Assembly (NCBI GenBank): GCA_023386255.1
Contig: JAEWKB010000298.1
Span: 1 to 21,073, forward strand
Source of the DNA: Bacteroidota bacterium
GTDB lineage: Bacteria > Bacteroidota > Bacteroidia > Flavobacteriales > Flavobacteriaceae
DNA length: 21,073 nucleotides
Reading direction: 5' to 3'
Positions 7,696 to 15,182 of the stretch are shown in pieces; positions within the stretch are counted from its first letter, which is position 1, and every line of letters starts with the position of its first letter. The position numbers were made by a program, and so were the translations under genes. Below the pieces are notes generated by a model, which worked only from the letters and a program-made list of their open reading frames with translations, made no database searches and was not told where the DNA came from.

Positions 7696-9012
7696 ATGGA
7701 GCTGAGAGAAAAACTATTGTCCTCTTTCATGGCTTTTGAGGAGCGTGTTGACGTAGATACTGACCTGCACAACATACGTACTGAAGCCATAAGAAAATTT
7801 GAAGAAAAAGGCTTTCCTACCAAAAAGGAAGAGGCCTGGAAATATACATCACTGAATGCGGTACTAAAGAATGATTTCAGCGTATTCCCTAAGCAGGAAA
7901 ATACGCTGACACAGGCGGATGTTAAAAAGTACTTCATCCATGAAATAGATACTTACAAGGTAGTGTTTATTGATGGGGTATTCAGTTCGTTCCTGTCGTC
8001 TACTACGCACGACGGGCTTGATGTATGCCTTATGTCATCAGCGCTTACCAAGCCAAAATACAAAGACGTTATAGAAGAGTACTTCAACAAGATAGCGAAT
8101 ATCGAAGATAGCCTTACATCATTAAATACGGCTTTTGCTATTGAAGGGGCTTACATCAACATACCTAAGAGCAAGGTGGCTGATAAGCCTATAGAGATCA
8201 TGTACCTTTCTACAGGCAACGAGGCCGCGCTTATGGTGCAGCCGCGCAACCTGATCATTGTGAACGAAAACGCACAGGTACAGATCATAGAAAGGCACCA
8301 GAGCCTGAACGGGAACCCTGTGCTGACTAACTCGGTTACTGAAATTTTTGTACAGGAGAGGGCAGTGGTAGACTACTACAAGATACAGAACGATGTTCAC
8401 AGCGCCAACCTTATTGACAATACATACATAGCCCAGAAAGGCCACAGCAATGCTTCAGTCCATACATTCTCTTTCGGTGGTAACATTACTCGCAACAACC
8501 TGAACTTTTACCACCAGGGTGAAAGGGTAGAGAGCACGCTAAAAGGGATAACAATAATCGGCGAAAAGCAGCTGGTAGACCACTACACGCTGGTACGCCA
8601 CGCACAGCCCAACTGTGAAAGCCACCAGAACTATAAAGGTATTTTTGATGGCAACGCTACAGGTGTATTCAACGGAAAAATATTTGTAGAAAAGGAAGCT
8701 CAGAAGACAGATGCCTTCCAGCAGAACAACAACATACTGCTAAGCGACAAGGCAACCATAAATGCCAAGCCGCAGCTGGAGATTTTTGCCGACGATGTAA
8801 AATGTTCCCACGGCTGTACCATAGGCCAACTGGATGAGAGTGCCATGTTCTATATGCAGAGCCGCGGTATTCCCAAGAAAGAAGCAAAGGCACTGCTTAT
8901 GTATGCTTTTAGTAACGAAGTAATTGAAAGTATAAAAATACCGGAGCTAAAGAACAGGATCACCAAGCTCATAGCCACCAAACTGGGTGTGAATATGGGG
9001 TTTGACTTATAA
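7696..9012 (+). CDS. sufD: SufD, Fe-S cluster assembly scaffold subunit
   Basis: A 438-residue SufD with the EEAWKYTSL motif near residues 45-53 and a beta-helix core. The C-terminal part holds KCSHGCTIGQLDE (369-381), whose His372 corresponds to the functionally important His360 of E. coli SufD, and QSRGIPKKEAKALL for SufC contact. SufD pairs with SufB; the cluster is thought to form at the interface. It begins one base after the sufC stop and is followed within 5 bases by a terminator, so this transcript ends here and does not reach sufS, unlike in many suf operons. Confidence 0.96.
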   Translation: MELREKLLSSFMAFEERVDVDTDLHNIRTEAIRKFEEKGFPTKKEEAWKYTSLNAVLKNDFSVFPKQENTLTQADVKKYFIHEIDTYKVVFIDGVFSSFLSSTTHDGLDVCLMSSALTKPKYKDVIEEYFNKIANIEDSLTSLNTAFAIEGAYINIPKSKVADKPIEIMYLSTGNEAALMVQPRNLIIVNENAQVQIIERHQSLNGNPVLTNSVTEIFVQERAVVDYYKIQNDVHSANLIDNTYIAQKGHSNASVHTFSFGGNITRNNLNFYHQGERVESTLKGITIIGEKQLVDHYTLVRHAQPNCESHQNYKGIFDGNATGVFNGKIFVEKEAQKTDAFQQNNNILLSDKATINAKPQLEIFADDVKCSHGCTIGQLDESAMFYMQSRGIPKKEAKALLMYAFSNEVIESIKIPELKNRITKLIATKLGVNMGFDL

Positions 9013-9016
9013 AACT

Positions 9017-9043
9017 AAAGCAGCATTATTTGCTGCTTTTTTT
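9017..9043 (+). terminator. Terminator after sufD
   Basis: A 9-bp perfect stem, AAAGCAGCA at 9017-9025 and TGCTGCTTT at 9031-9039, with a TTATT loop and a run of T from 9037 to 9043. The loop and right arm also code for the last residues and stop of the convergent lipoprotein gene, so terminator and coding sequence share the same bases. On the minus strand the following bases are only moderately T-rich. Confidence 0.85.
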
Positions 9044-9650
9044 ATAGCCGGCATTAGCTAGTTGATAGGGTACATCATCTTTTGGGTTTATTAGTTTTAT
9101 CTTGTCTTTATATAATGTCCTGTTCTTATTGGCGAACGTAATAACAGATGGTTTGTCGGTAATTTTACTTTTTTCAAAAAGGTAATGTATTGACACAGAT
9201 GCATAAGCATTGCTTACGCGGTATCTCTCCTTTATGGTATCGTTCACTACATAATCCATTCCTGCAAAATTTGTGCTGTCTATATAGTATATAATATATG
9301 ATGTTACATTATCTTGGGCTATTGTTTCTCCGGCACATATATCCCCTCCCTCACACAAAAGGTCAATTCTAAGTACTTTTTCCGGTGAATGATTTTGAAG
9401 GAATGGAGCTGCGGCTTTTGCAAAAGCGTTATTATCCAGTTCCAGGTGTCTATAACAGAAAAAAGGCTTGTCACGATAACCCTCATGGTCCCGCACATAA
9501 TCCAGCTCGAAGGTAAGGCTGTCAGACAGCGTTAGTGTAGTAGTTTTGCGTGGAATGGAACCATCATTAATAGCATAACTGTACGGCCTGCACTTACTTT
9601 TATTGCACGAAGCGAAAGATGATAATAATCAGGAGCAAGATTTTTCTCAT
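9026..9650 (-). pseudogene. Small lipoprotein gene with a frameshift in the signal peptide
   Basis: From the ATG at 9650 the frame reads MRKILLLIIII and then runs into a stop. One base out of phase, the sequence continues as FASCNKSKCRPYSY and stays open to the TAA at 9026-9028. Joined, they make a normal lipoprotein signal with lipobox FASC and a protein of about 207 residues, so one extra base lies near the TTT at 9615-9617. In the second frame a TGA precedes the lipobox and no start codon lies between, so the intact product cannot be made as written; the only nearby start is a GTG at 9496, which would give 156 residues without a signal. The mature part has four scattered Cys and ends GYKKSSK. 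I do not recognise the family. The gene is inserted against the direction of suf between sufD and sufS. A sequencing error would give the same picture. Confidence 0.7.
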
Positions 9651-9735
9651 AAAATTTTTTTTACCATAACGCTAAAGGTTGTAAAACAGGTATATGTATT
9701 CTTTATTTTTCTTAAAGACTTTGCCAAACATGCCG

Positions 9736-9743
9736 TAACTTTG
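9736..9743 (+). promoter_or_regulatory. Probable -7 promoter element of the sufS unit
   Basis: TAACTTTG matches TAnnTTTG exactly, 26 bases before the sufS ATG, and is followed by CACTATA, where transcription should start. No TTG occurs at the -33 spacing. A separate promoter is needed here because sufBCD is terminated at 9043 and a minus-strand gene lies between. Confidence 0.6.
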
Positions 9744-9769
9744 CACTATAAACTTTTGACGATACTATA

Positions 9770-10984
9770 ATGTTAGATATACAAGCCATAAGGGCTGATT
9801 TCCCTATACTTAACCAGCAGGTTAACGGCAAGCCGCTGGTGTACTTTGATAATGCCGCCACATCGCAAAAGCCCAAAGTGGTTATTGATGCGATCATGAA
9901 ATATTATGCCGAGATAAACTCCAACATACACCGCGGGGTGCACTATTTAAGCCAAAAAGCGACCGATGCTTACGAGCAGTCCAGGCAGAAGATACAGAAG
10001 CACCTGAACGCAAAACATGATTATGAAATTATCTTTACCTCTGGTACAACACACAGCATCAATATTGTAGCGAGCGGGTTTGCTAAATTCGTAAAAGAGG
10101 GTGATGAGGTAATGGTTTCGGCTATGGAGCACCACAGTAACATCGTTCCGTGGCAAATGCTTTGCGAACGTACAGGTGCCAACCTTGTAGTTATCCCAAT
10201 GAATGAGCAGGGCGAGCTTATTATGGATGAGTTTGACAGGCTGCTTACCGAAAGAACAAAAATCGTGGCGGTGAACCATATCTCTAATGCGTTGGGAACG
10301 GTTAACCCGATTAAATACATCATCAAAAAAGCACATGAGGCCGGCGCTGCGGTACTTATTGACGGAGCCCAGGCCGCCCCGCACCTTAAGCCCGACGTGC
10401 AGGAGCTGGATTGTGATTTTTACACCTTTTCGGGCCACAAGGCCTGCGGCCCAACAGGCAGCGGGGTGCTGTATGGCAAGGAAGAATGGCTCAACAAGCT
10501 GCCGCCATACCAGGGAGGGGGCGAAATGATAAAAGAGGTAACCTTTGCCAAAACTACGTATGCCGACCTGCCCCATAAATTTGAGGCCGGTACACCGGGC
10601 ATAGCCAGCGGTATCGTTCTCGGCACGGCAATTGATTACCTTGATTCCGTAGGCTTTGCTAATATTATTCAGTATGAGCAGGAGCTGCTGGATTACGGTA
10701 CCGAAAGGCTGCTGGAAGTTGAGGGTTTGCGTATAGTAGGCACGGCTGCTAATAAAGCGTCAGTAATATCATTCCTTGTGGAGGGCACGCATCCGTACGA
10801 TATTGGCGCCATTGTAGATAAAATGGGCATTGCCATACGCACGGGCAACCACTGCACGCAGCCTGTAATGGATTTCTTCGGGATACCGGGTACTGCGCGC
10901 GCCTCTTTTGCGTTTTATAATACTAAAGAAGAAATAGATATACTGGTTGAGGCCGTAAAAAAGGCACAGCGTATGCTTACCTAA
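9770..10984 (+). CDS. sufS: SufS, cysteine desulfurase
   Basis: A 404-residue PLP enzyme that removes sulfur from L-cysteine and holds it as a persulfide for SufE. The active site is complete: YFDNAATSQKP near the N-terminus, His121 in MEHHSNIVPWQ that stacks on PLP, Asp198 in LIDGAQA, the Schiff-base Lys224 in FSGHKACGPTG, and the persulfide Cys362 in RTGNHCTQP, equivalent to Cys364 of E. coli SufS. The short RxGxHCxxP loop puts it in the group II (SufS/CsdA) class. It leads the second suf transcript, with its own -7 box, and is followed after 19 bases by a small lipoprotein gene. Confidence 0.97.
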   Translation: MLDIQAIRADFPILNQQVNGKPLVYFDNAATSQKPKVVIDAIMKYYAEINSNIHRGVHYLSQKATDAYEQSRQKIQKHLNAKHDYEIIFTSGTTHSINIVASGFAKFVKEGDEVMVSAMEHHSNIVPWQMLCERTGANLVVIPMNEQGELIMDEFDRLLTERTKIVAVNHISNALGTVNPIKYIIKKAHEAGAAVLIDGAQAAPHLKPDVQELDCDFYTFSGHKACGPTGSGVLYGKEEWLNKLPPYQGGGEMIKEVTFAKTTYADLPHKFEAGTPGIASGIVLGTAIDYLDSVGFANIIQYEQELLDYGTERLLEVEGLRIVGTAANKASVISFLVEGTHPYDIGAIVDKMGIAIRTGNHCTQPVMDFFGIPGTARASFAFYNTKEEIDILVEAVKKAQRMLT

Positions 10985-10991
10985 AAACTAA

Positions 10992-10999
10992 TAACTTTG
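10992..10999 (+). promoter_or_regulatory. Possible internal -7 element before the small lipoprotein gene
   Basis: TAACTTTG is an exact TAnnTTTG match, and the surrounding bases TAACTTTGtACTAT are the same as at the sufS promoter except for one base. The ATG follows only 4 bases later, so a transcript from here would be leaderless or nearly so. No TTG at -33. Confidence 0.35.
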
Positions 11000-11003
11000 T
11001 ACT

Positions 11004-11438
11004 ATGAAAAAATTAATGCCCATATTGGTAATTGCAGTAGCTATTTTCGGCTGCGCGTCATCAGCGCTTAGGCAGCAAAGTGCCGACATCAGCATAGAAT
11101 ACAGGGCAATAACCCGAGGGCGCAGTGTTAAGGCAATCCTTACGCAGGACACTCTAAAGAGCCAAAGCAGGGGCTTTTCGGAAAATTCCTTAGATAAACC
11201 CATGCCGAAGGGAGATTGGGACAACCTTATAAGTGAGTTGGAGAAGGTAAATCTGGACAACATGCATGCATTAGCGGCGCCAAGCACAAAGCATCAGTAT
11301 GACGGAGCCATGGGGGCAACCCTTACGGTTAAGGTGGCAGATAAGGAATACCAAACCGTTACCTTTGACCATGGCAACCCACCTGCCGAAATTGTGGCGC
11401 TTGTAAATAAAATAACAACCCTTGCGGGAATAGAATAA
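11004..11438 (+). CDS. Small lipoprotein of unknown function within the suf cluster
   Basis: A 144-residue protein with a clear lipoprotein signal: MKK, a hydrophobic stretch and the lipobox IFGC with Cys17. The mature part holds a basic stretch (ITRGRSVKAILTQ), a possible helix around residues 70-84 (GDWDNLISELEKVNL) and a strand-rich end (ATLTVKVADKEYQTVTFDHGN). I do not recognise the family with certainty; the layout resembles small periplasmic proteins annotated as hypothetical in Flavobacteriaceae. Its stop codon overlaps the sufE start (TAATG), so the two are translated together, although this product should be outside the cytoplasm while SufE is inside. The only other Cys is absent from the mature part, so no Fe-S role is suggested by sequence. 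Confidence 0.85.
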   Translation: MKKLMPILVIAVAIFGCASSALRQQSADISIEYRAITRGRSVKAILTQDTLKSQSRGFSENSLDKPMPKGDWDNLISELEKVNLDNMHALAAPSTKHQYDGAMGATLTVKVADKEYQTVTFDHGNPPAEIVALVNKITTLAGIE

Positions 11439-11857
11439 TGAGTATAAAAGAGATACAGGACGAAATTATTGATGAATTTTCGATGTTTGATGAGTGGGAT
11501 GAACGCTACCAGTATGTCATAGACCTGGGGAAAACGTTGCCGCTTATCGAGCCACAGTATAAAACCGAGGACAACGTAATTAAAGGCTGCCAGAGCAAAG
11601 TTTGGCTGCATGGCGAGGAAAAGGATGGTAAAGTTGTTTTTACGGCCGACAGCGACGCTATTTTAACTAAAGGACTTATAGCAATATTCATCAGGGTATT
11701 TTCCGGGCAGACACCTGAGGCCATATTACAGGCCGATACCGATTTTGTAAATGAGATAGGGCTGAAGGAACACCTTTCACCGACACGTGCAAACGGATTG
11801 GTATCAATGATAAAACAGATAAAAATGTATGCGCTGGCTTTCCAGGCAAAGAATTAA
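11438..11857 (+). CDS. sufE: SufE, sulfur-transfer partner of SufS
   Basis: A 139-residue SufE with the sulfur-carrying Cys51 in VIKGCQSKVWL, the same position as in E. coli SufE. It takes the persulfide from SufS Cys362, stimulates the desulfurase and passes sulfur to SufB. The conserved SPTRANGLVSMIKQIK stretch at the C-terminus is present. The start overlaps the previous stop by one base and the stop is 3 bases before the DUF59 gene, so this is a tight operon. Confidence 0.96.
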   Translation: MSIKEIQDEIIDEFSMFDEWDERYQYVIDLGKTLPLIEPQYKTEDNVIKGCQSKVWLHGEEKDGKVVFTADSDAILTKGLIAIFIRVFSGQTPEAILQADTDFVNEIGLKEHLSPTRANGLVSMIKQIKMYALAFQAKN

Positions 11858-11860
11858 GAT

Positions 11861-12184
11861 ATGGAACACGAAATAGACACTGCACAACTGGGTGAGGAGA
11901 TAGTAAAGGTTTTAAAAACTATTTATGACCCTGAGATCCCTGTAGATATTTACGAACTGGGGCTTATATATGACGTTATGGTGAATACCGACCATGAGGT
12001 GAAGATACTTATGACCCTAACATCCCCTAATTGCCCGGTGGCCGAAAGCCTTCCGCAGGAAGTGGAGGAAAAGATAAAAAAGATAGAAGGCGTTACCGCT
12101 GCTGAGGTTGAAATTACGTTTGACCCGCCATGGAGCCGCGACCTTATGAGCGAAGAAGCCAAGCTGGAGCTGGGGATGCTGTAA
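11861..12184 (+). CDS. DUF59/MIP18-family Fe-S assembly protein (SufT-like)
   Basis: A 107-residue single-domain DUF59 protein. The signature DPEIPVDIYELGLIYDV is at residues 23-39 and the conserved Cys58 in TSPNCPVAESLP. Related proteins (SufT of Gram-positive bacteria, eukaryotic MIP18/CIA2) help mature [4Fe-4S] proteins, and members with this length occur in suf operons. The C-terminal FDPPWSRDLMSEEAKLELGM is the standard ending. It follows sufE by 3 bases. The symbol sufT would be reasonable but is not certain for the Bacteroidota branch. Confidence 0.93.
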   Translation: MEHEIDTAQLGEEIVKVLKTIYDPEIPVDIYELGLIYDVMVNTDHEVKILMTLTSPNCPVAESLPQEVEEKIKKIEGVTAAEVEITFDPPWSRDLMSEEAKLELGML

Positions 12185-12228
12185 GCAGCTGCCGGTGATC
12201 AGTATTCATTGTTCAGTTCGCAGTCCCA

Positions 12229-12251
12229 GTCACACTGAGCTTGTCGAAGTG
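12229..12251 (+). repeat. Dispersed intergenic repeat remnant
   Basis: The 19-mer CACTGAGCTTGTCGAAGTG with four flanking bases on its left (GTCA) is a sequence I remember as recurring between genes in flavobacterial genomes; that is memory, not a search. Its ends CACT/AGTG can pair. It lies in the 101-bp gap between the DUF59 and DUF2480 genes, which holds no ORF or promoter match. Confidence 0.45.
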
Positions 12252-12276
12252 CACTACCAGATAGCAAAAAGTAATA

Positions 12277-12297
12277 ACCTGAAACATGAAACCTGAA
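12277..12297 (+). repeat. Three-unit heptamer array carrying the DUF2480 start codon
   Basis: Three ACCTGAA heptamers in a row (12277, 12284, 12291), the middle one changed to ACATGAA. The change creates the ATG at 12286 that starts the DUF2480 gene. It is the same heptamer as in the right arm of the sufB-sufC hairpin, but here without an inverted partner. Confidence 0.7.
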
Positions 12298-12810
12298 ACA
12301 ACATCAGAAGACGAAATAATAAACCGCGTAGCCAACAGCGCCCTGCAGGTATTTGATCTGGAGGATTACTATCCTGAACAGGAGCGTGTGGCGCTTGATA
12401 TATCGGCATGGCTGTGGGAAGGGTTTGTGCTGCGCGAGAAAGAATTCCGCGAGACGCTAAAGAACCACAACTGGGAGCAGTATCAGGACAAATATGTTGC
12501 ATTGCATTGCAGTACCGATGCCATTGTGCCTGCCTGGGCTTATATGCTGGTAACAATATACCTGCAGCCTTATGCAAAGAAAATCATTCAGGGCACGGTG
12601 GAGCAACTGAATGTTGCCATTTACCAGGATATCCTGAACAGGCTGGACTATACAGACTATACCGGTAAGCCGGTAATCATTAAAGGATGCTCCCGCAAGC
12701 CGGTGCCGCAGGAAGCTTATGTTATGGCTGCACAGCAGCTCATGCCTTTTGCCAAAAGCATCATGTTTGGCGAGGCATGCTCATCAGTGCCGCTTTATAA
12801 AAAGAAATAA
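12286..12810 (+). CDS. DUF2480 family protein, suf-linked, unknown function
   Basis: A 174-residue protein that I recognise as DUF2480, found in Bacteroidota next to the suf genes. No activity is known to me. Visible features: the opening ANSALQVFDLEDYYP, a Trp-rich segment (DISAWLWEGF, 39-48), and three cysteines in conserved-looking settings, Cys75 in LHCSTDAIVPAW, Cys135 in KGCSRKPVP and Cys165 in GEACSSVPL, plus His61 and His74. Three Cys of this sort could bind a metal, an Fe-S cluster or a persulfide; that is inference. There is no signal peptide, so it is cytoplasmic. The start is fixed: the codon two before ATG 12286 is TGA and no other ATG follows before residue 87. The first residues MKPET come from a repeat, so the ancestral start may have been different. 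Confidence 0.88.
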   Translation: MKPETTSEDEIINRVANSALQVFDLEDYYPEQERVALDISAWLWEGFVLREKEFRETLKNHNWEQYQDKYVALHCSTDAIVPAWAYMLVTIYLQPYAKKIIQGTVEQLNVAIYQDILNRLDYTDYTGKPVIIKGCSRKPVPQEAYVMAAQQLMPFAKSIMFGEACSSVPLYKKK

Positions 12811-12832
12811 CCCTTACGCACCTTAGTTTTTC

Positions 12833-12840
12833 TATATTTG
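12833..12840 (+). promoter_or_regulatory. Probable -7 element of the DUF3078 gene
   Basis: TATATTTG matches TAnnTTTG exactly, 17 bases before the ATG at 12858. No TTG at the -33 spacing. It suggests that the outer-membrane protein gene is a unit separate from the suf genes, 47 bases after DUF2480. Confidence 0.5.
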
Positions 12841-12857
12841 TAAAAACAGGATGAACC

Positions 12858-13751
12858 ATGAAAAAGTACTTAATTCTTTCAGTTTTTATTCTTTCAACTT
12901 CAGTAGCCTTTGCACAGGATGAAGATGCTGCACCTGCCCCGGCCGATACAATAAGCCCATGGACTGCCAAAGGCAATGCCTCGCTGCTGTTTAACCAGTC
13001 TACTTTTGATAACTGGGTGGCCGGTGGCGAGAATAACATTTCGGGTAATGTTGGCATTAATTACGATGTGAATTATAAGAAGGATGACTGGTCATGGGAC
13101 AATAAGTTCATTGCATCATACGGTATCGTAAAAACAAAAACCAGTGCTTTTGCCAAGAAAACCGATGACAGGCTCGAGATCAACTCGGTTTTAGGGAAGC
13201 AGGTAAAAGGTTCTGAAAGATGGTACTATTCTGCGTTCCTCAACTTCAGGACACAGTTTACCAAAGGTTATATCTATGAGCGTGATGAAAATGATGCTGA
13301 GGTGCGCCGCGAGTATACCAACTTTTTTTCGCCTGCCTATCTATTAGTGGGTCCCGGTGTTATGTATAAGCGCGACGAAAACCTGAGAGTGAATCTGTCG
13401 CCCGCCACTTCAAAATTCACATTTGTAGATAAAGCCTTTACACTGCCTGATGAGGCCTATTTTGGTGTTGAAGAAGGCGAGTCGATGAGGTATGAACTTG
13501 GTTTTAATGCATCTGCCTACTATAAGCTGGATGTAATTGCCAATGTTACATTTGAAAATATCCTGAACCTGTATTCCAATTACCTTGAAGACCCGCAGAA
13601 CGTGGATATAGACTACCAGCTGAACATTGTAATGCGTATCAACAGGTACCTTACTACCAACCTGTCTTTCCAGACGATATATGACGATAACGCCTTCCGC
13701 GGCTTCCAGATACGCCAGGTGTTTGGTGTAGCGGTTAATTATGGGTTTTAA
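12858..13751 (+). CDS. DUF3078 outer-membrane beta-barrel protein
   Basis: A 297-residue protein with a signal peptide (MKK, hydrophobic core, VAFA before Gln20), an acidic, Ala/Pro-rich linker (21-33) and then alternating strands rich in aromatic and Asn/Tyr residues. SLLFNQSTFDNWVAGGENNISGN (about 44-65) is the typical entry of the DUF3078 family, and the chain ends VAVNYGF with the terminal Phe of barrel proteins recognised by the Bam machine. Family function is unknown; it should sit in the outer membrane. It is last in the plus-strand run and converges with the MFS gene over a hairpin repeat. Confidence 0.9.
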   Translation: MKKYLILSVFILSTSVAFAQDEDAAPAPADTISPWTAKGNASLLFNQSTFDNWVAGGENNISGNVGINYDVNYKKDDWSWDNKFIASYGIVKTKTSAFAKKTDDRLEINSVLGKQVKGSERWYYSAFLNFRTQFTKGYIYERDENDAEVRREYTNFFSPAYLLVGPGVMYKRDENLRVNLSPATSKFTFVDKAFTLPDEAYFGVEEGESMRYELGFNASAYYKLDVIANVTFENILNLYSNYLEDPQNVDIDYQLNIVMRINRYLTTNLSFQTIYDDNAFRGFQIRQVFGVAVNYGF

Positions 13752-13763
13752 TTTTCAAACACA

Positions 13764-13841
13764 TTTGTCATTCTGAACGCAGCATCGCGGAGTGAAGAAT
13801 CTATAACTATAACGAGATTCTTCCTTCGTCAGAATGACAAA
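13764..13841. repeat. Hairpin repeat between convergent genes
   Basis: Outer arms TTTGTCATTCTGA (13764-13776) and its exact complement (13829-13841), inner arms GAAGAATCT (13794-13802) and AGATTCTTC (13815-13823), with an unequal internal region of 17 against 5 bases and a 12-base loop. The arms resemble a repeat family I remember from many Bacteroidota genomes. It fills most of the 111-bp gap between the DUF3078 and MFS stop codons, so it could act as a terminator for both, but there is no clear T-run. Confidence 0.75.
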
Positions 13842-13862
13842 AGCACTAATACTCCACTCTTC

Positions 13863-15146
13863 TTATATCTCCTGCACAGGCACATCAGTAAACTCTGTTT
13901 GTACGGCAGGCTGCAAGGCCATCTTCCGTTTTACCAGCCTGTTTACACGCGCCATTAATGCAATGCTTATTAAGGTTATGGCCGAAACAATATAGCCCAG
14001 GGTGTCATAATGCTCCAGGGGGCTATGGTTGGTTTGCTGCACCACAATCATTCCGCCCACTGCAGCGGCTATACCACCGGCTATTTGCTGTAAGGATGAA
14101 TTGATGCTCATAAACGCGCCCCTGTCCCTCATTTCAGGCACTGCGGTAACCACCGCTGTAGAGGGTACCATCCTGCCCATGATGCCTATCATCATCAGGA
14201 TGTTAAATACAACTACAAGCCAAAAGGCTGTCGCGCTTAGCCTGGTATATACCAGCACTACGGCAATCATCCACAGGCACGCTATGGCAAATATTTTCAT
14301 TTTGTCTATTTTATCGCTAAGCTTCCCAATCATAGGCATAATAGCTAATGTAGCTATGCCTGCCCATAAATATATAAGCGGCAGCTGTTCATGCGTTACC
14401 TTCAGGTTATTTACGGCAAAGGCAGTACCGAAGGGCATCATCATAAACCCGCCTATAGAAAGCAGGGCAGTGGCTGTAAAACCTATCCTGTAATCGCTCT
14501 TTTTTACGGTATGCCAAAGGTGTAGGAACGGGTTCTTGTCCTGTTTTATCTTTAGGTGTTCGGCTACAGGGCCCAGTTTAAACATGATTAATGCAGCCAC
14601 TATTGCGGCCATCACGGCAATCCATAAAAATGGCGTATGCCAGTGCCACTTATCGGCAAGGTATAACCCGATTGGTATTCCCAGTACCTGGCTGGCGCCA
14701 AAACCCATTTGCAGGAAACCCATAACGCGCCCACGCTGCTGTATGGCAAAAAGGTCAGCTACAATAGCCATGGAAATGGAGCCGATAACCCCGCCGAACA
14801 ATCCGGTTATGATCCGGGCTGCCACCAATAGCTCATAAGTGTCTACAACCCCGCATAATACTGTCCCGATGATAAAGCCTATGTAAAAGAAAAGCAGCAG
14901 TTTTTTACGGTCGAACTTATCTGCAAAGCCCGCTGTAAGGAGGCCCGAGATACCTGCGCTGAACGCATAAGCCGAAACAGCAATACCGAATTGCGACGGA
15001 GACATACTGAGTGATTTCATGAGGATATCGCCCATAGGCGACATCACCATAAAGTCGAGTATAACAGTAAACTGCGTAATGGCAAGGATGAATATTACAA
15101 ATTTCTGGTATCCCGTAAGCGGGGCGGCAGTAGTTTGGGTTTGCAT
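13863..15146 (-). CDS. MFS transporter (drug/proton antiporter type, DHA1-like)
   Basis: A 427-residue inner-membrane transporter with twelve expected hydrophobic segments. Visible family motifs: LDFMVMSPMGD in the first segment (Asp31), motif A GFADKFDRKK at 73-82 after segment 2, and GFGASQVLGIPIG in segment 5, the glycine-rich position of antiporter motif C. The layout points to an exporter of sugar-like or toxic small molecules, but the substrate is open. I start it at the ATG at 15146 (MQTQTT); an upstream ATG at 15209 lies inside the hflX terminator and would add a non-family N-terminus. The C-terminal tail after residue 400 is charged and cytoplasmic. It has its own gap of 80 bp to hflX on the same strand, without a recognisable -7 box. 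Confidence 0.9.
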   Translation of the reverse strand: MQTQTTAAPLTGYQKFVIFILAITQFTVILDFMVMSPMGDILMKSLSMSPSQFGIAVSAYAFSAGISGLLTAGFADKFDRKKLLLFFYIGFIIGTVLCGVVDTYELLVAARIITGLFGGVIGSISMAIVADLFAIQQRGRVMGFLQMGFGASQVLGIPIGLYLADKWHWHTPFLWIAVMAAIVAALIMFKLGPVAEHLKIKQDKNPFLHLWHTVKKSDYRIGFTATALLSIGGFMMMPFGTAFAVNNLKVTHEQLPLIYLWAGIATLAIMPMIGKLSDKIDKMKIFAIACLWMIAVVLVYTRLSATAFWLVVVFNILMMIGIMGRMVPSTAVVTAVPEMRDRGAFMSINSSLQQIAGGIAAAVGGMIVVQQTNHSPLEHYDTLGYIVSAITLISIALMARVNRLVKRKMALQPAVQTEFTDVPVQEI

Positions 15147-15182
15147 ATTGATTGATGAGGTGTTTATTAATCTATATATTAT

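Noticed and set aside
9651..9769. Riboswitch or small RNA upstream of sufS
   Set aside because: Apart from the -7 box I see no stable hairpin or known motif in this AT-rich gap.
9947..10576. 209-codon open frame on the minus strand
   Set aside because: It is the shadow of sufS, whose active-site residues are all present.
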